Assembly (NCBI GenBank): GCA_005809115.1
Contig: SYLK01000087.1
Span: 1 to 8,318 of the forward strand
Direction of reading: 5' to 3'
Length of the DNA: 8,318 bases
Source of the DNA: Planctomyces sp.
GTDB taxonomy: Bacteria > Planctomycetota > Planctomycetia > Planctomycetales > Planctomycetaceae
Within the stretch, counting starts at the first letter, position 1. The number at the start of each line of letters is the position of its first letter. This document shows, one piece after another, positions 6,060 through 8,318 of this stretch. The notes beneath the pieces are model-generated. The model saw nothing but the letters and a program-made list of their open reading frames with translations, had not been told where the DNA came from and searched no databases. A program made the position numbers and the translations under genes.

Positions 6060-7451
6060 ATGTTACAGATACGGATGGGGCGGACCGGGCGGTACTGCGA
6101 CGGGATGTCCCGGCGCAGCTTTGTGCAGCTGGGCGCAGCGGGCATGGCGAGCCTGGGGATGGCGGATGTCCTGCGGGCGCGTGCGGCGGGAAATTCCCGA
6201 CCCAAAGACCGCTCGGTGATATTGATCTGGCTGGACGGCGGTCCGAGCCATCTCGATTTGTACGATATGAAGCCGGATGCGCCGGCGGAGATCCGGGGGA
6301 TCTGGACGCCGATTCCGACGAACGTCCCGGGCATTGAGCTGACCGAGTTGTTTCCGCGGCAGGCCAGGATCGCCGACAAGTTTTCGCTGGTGCGATCTCT
6401 GCATCACGACACGGGAGATCATTTCGCCGGCGGGCACAGGATGCTCACCACGAGGAACATGAACGTCAGTGGCGCCAATACGGCAGGTCGATTTCCGTCG
6501 ATCGGCTCAATTGTCGCCCGCGAAGCGGGGCCGCGGCAGCGCGGCATGCCGGCCTATGCGGCGGTACCGGTGGCCAGCAGTATCGGGCTGAATCCGGGAT
6601 ACTTCGGAGGGAACTGGCTGGGAGGCCAGTACGATCCGTTTCAGACCGGTGGTGATCCGAACAGCGCCTCGTTCAAGGTCGAGAATCTGAATCTGCAGAC
6701 GGGGATGACGCTGGAACGAATTCAGCACCGCCGGTCGCTGGTGCAGGATCTGGATCTGATCTCGCGGCGGATTGACGCGGACAGGGAGTTTGTGGTCCGT
6801 GATCAGTTTGATGAAGACGCGTTCAATTTTGTGACGGGGACGCGTGCGAGGAATGCGTTTGATCTGAGTCGGGAAGATGACCGACTGCGAGACCAGTATG
6901 GGCGGCACAACTGGGGCCAGAGCACATTGCTGGCGCGGCGGCTGGTGGAAGCTGGCTCGCGATTTGTCACGGTCCACTATGGCGGCTGGGATCATCACTG
7001 GGATCTGAAGGCCGGGATGGAGAATTACCTTCCGCTTGTTGACAGCGCGGTGTCGGCCCTGTTTGAGGATCTGGATCAGCGTGGCCTGCTGGCTTCAACG
7101 CTGGTGGTCCTCTGTGGGGAATTCAGTCGCACGCCCCGCATGAACGATGGCGGCAACGGAGGACCGCCACTGAGCAAGGGTACACCTGGGCGAGATCACT
7201 GGGGTGATGCGATGTTCTGTCTCCTGGGAGGCGGGGGAATCCGAGGCGGGATGATTGTGGGGTCAACCGATGCGAAGGGGGTACGACCGCTGACGCGCGC
7301 CGTCCGTCCGGAGCATATTCACGCCACGATTTACCGGGCGTTGGGGATTGACCCCGCACTGCATCTGCTCGATCATCAGGGGCGCCCCACACCGGTTCTG
7401 GAGGATCCGACTCCGATCCATGAATTGCTCACGGACAGCGGTGTTGCCTGA
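6060..7451 (+). CDS. DUF1501 family protein with Tat signal
   Basis: A 463-residue member of the DUF1501 family, which belongs to the alkaline phosphatase/sulfatase-like superfamily and is abundant in Planctomycetes; the substrate is unknown. The ATG at 6060 is chosen over one at 5994 because GGGAG lies seven bases before it and the N-terminus then matches the family pattern (MLQIR, then CDGMSRRSF). The twin-arginine motif SRRSF is at 17-21, followed by a weakly hydrophobic stretch to about 36 and ARAA (about 40-43), so export by the Tat pathway is likely. Family landmarks: WLDGGPSHLDLYDMKP (57-72), HHDTGDHFAGGH (115-126), GGWDHHWD (308-315), GEFSRTPRMN (353-362) and GRDHWGD (377-383); their acidic residues and histidines are candidate metal ligands. 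Such genes often sit beside a DUF1549/DUF1553 (PSD1, cytochrome-like) partner, but none is present in this window. Confidence 0.92.
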   Translation: MLQIRMGRTGRYCDGMSRRSFVQLGAAGMASLGMADVLRARAAGNSRPKDRSVILIWLDGGPSHLDLYDMKPDAPAEIRGIWTPIPTNVPGIELTELFPRQARIADKFSLVRSLHHDTGDHFAGGHRMLTTRNMNVSGANTAGRFPSIGSIVAREAGPRQRGMPAYAAVPVASSIGLNPGYFGGNWLGGQYDPFQTGGDPNSASFKVENLNLQTGMTLERIQHRRSLVQDLDLISRRIDADREFVVRDQFDEDAFNFVTGTRARNAFDLSREDDRLRDQYGRHNWGQSTLLARRLVEAGSRFVTVHYGGWDHHWDLKAGMENYLPLVDSAVSALFEDLDQRGLLASTLVVLCGEFSRTPRMNDGGNGGPPLSKGTPGRDHWGDAMFCLLGGGGIRGGMIVGSTDAKGVRPLTRAVRPEHIHATIYRALGIDPALHLLDHQGRPTPVLEDPTPIHELLTDSGVA

Positions 7452-7683
7452 GGACGTCGGGATCTGGCGGGGCAAAGGTGAGCGGTTCGGGGCGCGGCGC
7501 GCGGAATTCGCTGGCGTTGTGTGATTGACGGCCTTGATTTCGGCGCAAGAACTTGTCATGCTGCCTCGTTTCCGGGTCGGCTGTGACGGTATTCATGGCC
7601 TGTTTTGCCGCTGTTTTCTGTCTGCGCTGGCGCGACCGAACGCGGGTCACTGTAAGTCTGACAGGAATCAGGAGTTAAGAGTC

Positions 7684-8028
7684 ATGCACATCCGCAAGGG
7701 TGATATTGTTGAAGTTGTCACGGGTGACGATTCAGGTGTCCGTGGTGCCGTGTTGTCGGTGGACCGAAAGAATGGCAGGCTGGTCGTTGAAGGCGTCAAC
7801 AAGGTTTACAAGCACGTTCGACGTGGTCACCCCAAGAGTCCTCAGGGTGGCCGGCTGCACAAAGAGTTAATGATCGATGCTTCGAACGTGATGCTGTTGT
7901 GTCCGGAGACGAACAAGCCGACCCGTGTCGGGGTTCGCGTGACGGCCGAAGGAAAACGCGAACTTTATGCGAAGCGAAGTGGCGCCAAACTTCGTGAAAT
8001 TTCGGTGAAGAAAAAGTCCAAAGCGTAG
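7684..8028 (+). CDS. rplX: 50S ribosomal protein L24
   Basis: L24 is an early-binding protein of the large ribosomal subunit that contacts 23S rRNA and helps start assembly. The 114-residue product starts at 7684, where AGGAG (7670-7674) lies nine bases before the ATG and the sequence matches the family start (HIRKGDIVEVVTGDD). The frame is open upstream to 7525 but those residues are not L24-like. A KOW motif covers about 4-30 (KGDIVEVVTG, then GVRGAV), followed by VEGVNKVYKHV (35-45) and ASNVMLLCPETNKPTRVG (66-83), as in L24. Cys73 remains at a place where some L24 proteins have a CPxC-type pair; the second cysteine is absent. The lysine-rich tail (about 108-114) is typical. It normally lies between rplN and rplE in the spc operon; here DUF1501 precedes it and an insertion sequence follows. 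The 232-base gap upstream must hold its own promoter, though none close to consensus is seen. Confidence 0.95.
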   Translation: MHIRKGDIVEVVTGDDSGVRGAVLSVDRKNGRLVVEGVNKVYKHVRRGHPKSPQGGRLHKELMIDASNVMLLCPETNKPTRVGVRVTAEGKRELYAKRSGAKLREISVKKKSKA

Positions 8029-8036
8029 CGCCATGA

Positions 8037-8061
8037 CATGCCCGGCGAAACCGCCGGCATG
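8037..8061 (+). terminator. Strong hairpin after rplX
   Basis: CATGCC and GGCG pair with CGCC and GGCATG, a 10-bp stem with one bulged C (8043) and an AAAC loop, eight bases beyond the rplX stop. There is no T-run after it, so it may be a factor-dependent terminator or an mRNA 3'-end stabiliser. Confidence 0.5.
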
Positions 8062-8086
8062 ACTGCAGGCTGCGGAGCAGGATCCC

Positions 8087-8118
8087 GTTCTCACCACGTT
8101 CAGTTCTCACCACGTTCA
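8087..8118. repeat. Perfect 16-bp tandem duplication
   Basis: The unit GTTCTCACCACGTTCA occurs twice head to tail without a mismatch (8087-8102 and 8103-8118), and a further GTT follows. It is non-coding, between the rplX hairpin and the insertion sequence end. The identity of the copies suggests a recent duplication, for example by replication slippage. Confidence 0.9.
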
Positions 8119-8179
8119 GTTGTGACGAGTGCCAGCCGGGCGGAACTGGGTGGTTACGCTCCACCGGATGGCCACGCTA

Positions 8180-8318
8180 GTGCTCTGTCACACCTTAATT
8201 GTCGGGTACACGGATTTCAGTTTTGTCCGGGCATCGGTGATCTTCATTTGCCAGTCAACGCCTCGCTGTGTTGCGTTTAGATCATCCGACCATGCTTTCG
8301 TTTCTTCACGCAATGTCT
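8180..8318 (-). mobile_element. IS630-family insertion sequence, partial
   Basis: The 3' end of an IS630-type transposase reaches to 8188. IS630 elements insert at TA, and a TA lies at 8178-8179, directly before GTGCTCTGTCACAC, so the element probably ends at 8180, eight bases beyond the stop codon. Only this one end is in the window, so the inverted repeat and the duplicated TA cannot be confirmed. The exact boundary is inferred. Confidence 0.65.
8188..8318 (-). CDS. IS630-family transposase, C-terminal fragment
   Basis: The minus-strand frame entering from the right edge and ending at TGA (8188-8190) codes the last 42 residues of a protein. Landmarks are LREETKAWSDDLNATQRGVD, then WQM, then ITDARTKLKSVYPTIKV at the C-terminus. 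The pattern LRxE..AW....N.....VDW.......AR.KLK..YP.I is the characteristic C-terminal end of IS630-family DDE transposases. The catalytic acids lie outside the window, so it is not known whether the gene is intact. There is no start codon in view, which makes it easy to overlook. The fragment is open to the window edge with no frameshift. Confidence 0.8.
   Translation of the reverse strand, partial: TLREETKAWSDDLNATQRGVDWQMKITDARTKLKSVYPTIKV

Noticed and set aside
7525..7683. 53-codon N-terminal extension of L24
   Set aside because: The family start and an AGGAG site both point to the ATG at 7684.

Overview
The window looks like chromosomal DNA from a planctomycete. The main evidence is a Tat-exported DUF1501 protein, a family greatly expanded in Planctomycetes. 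GC-rich coding sequence, long proteins with no recognisable family, and loosely spaced genes rather than tight operons agree with this. The assignment is inferred from gene content only.

Left part (1-3104, minus strand): a membrane-anchored protein of unknown function (start 3104) is followed by purN, the GAR formyltransferase of purine synthesis, whose start overlaps the end of the first gene by 17 bases. The unknown protein carries two copies of a domain of about 100 residues that I read as an internal duplication. About 230 bases beyond purN a hairpin plus T-run on the minus strand probably terminates this transcript. No gene is seen in 1-358.

Centre (3105-5661, plus strand): the divergent intergenic region carries a near-consensus sigma70-type promoter (TTGACA, 17-base spacer, GATAAT). 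It drives trxA (thioredoxin 1 type, WCGPC active site, GTG start). After a hairpin and a 116-base gap comes a 609-residue, almost entirely coiled-coil protein without membrane segments, also with a GTG start. Its function is not recognised; a filament or scaffold role is only a guess.

Right part (5662-8318): a gene-free stretch of about 400 bases with two short perfect inverted repeats precedes a DUF1501 gene with a twin-arginine signal. Next is rplX (ribosomal protein L24) standing alone, without rplN before it or rplE after it in this window. Behind rplX lie a strong hairpin, a perfect 16-bp tandem duplication, and the 3' end of an IS630-family transposase on the minus strand that runs off the right edge. 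That transposase fragment has no start codon inside the window and is easy to miss.

I see no CRISPR array, tRNA, rRNA or recognisable defence system. The best candidates for new biology are the duplicated-domain membrane protein, the coiled-coil protein behind trxA, and the displaced rplX beside an insertion sequence.
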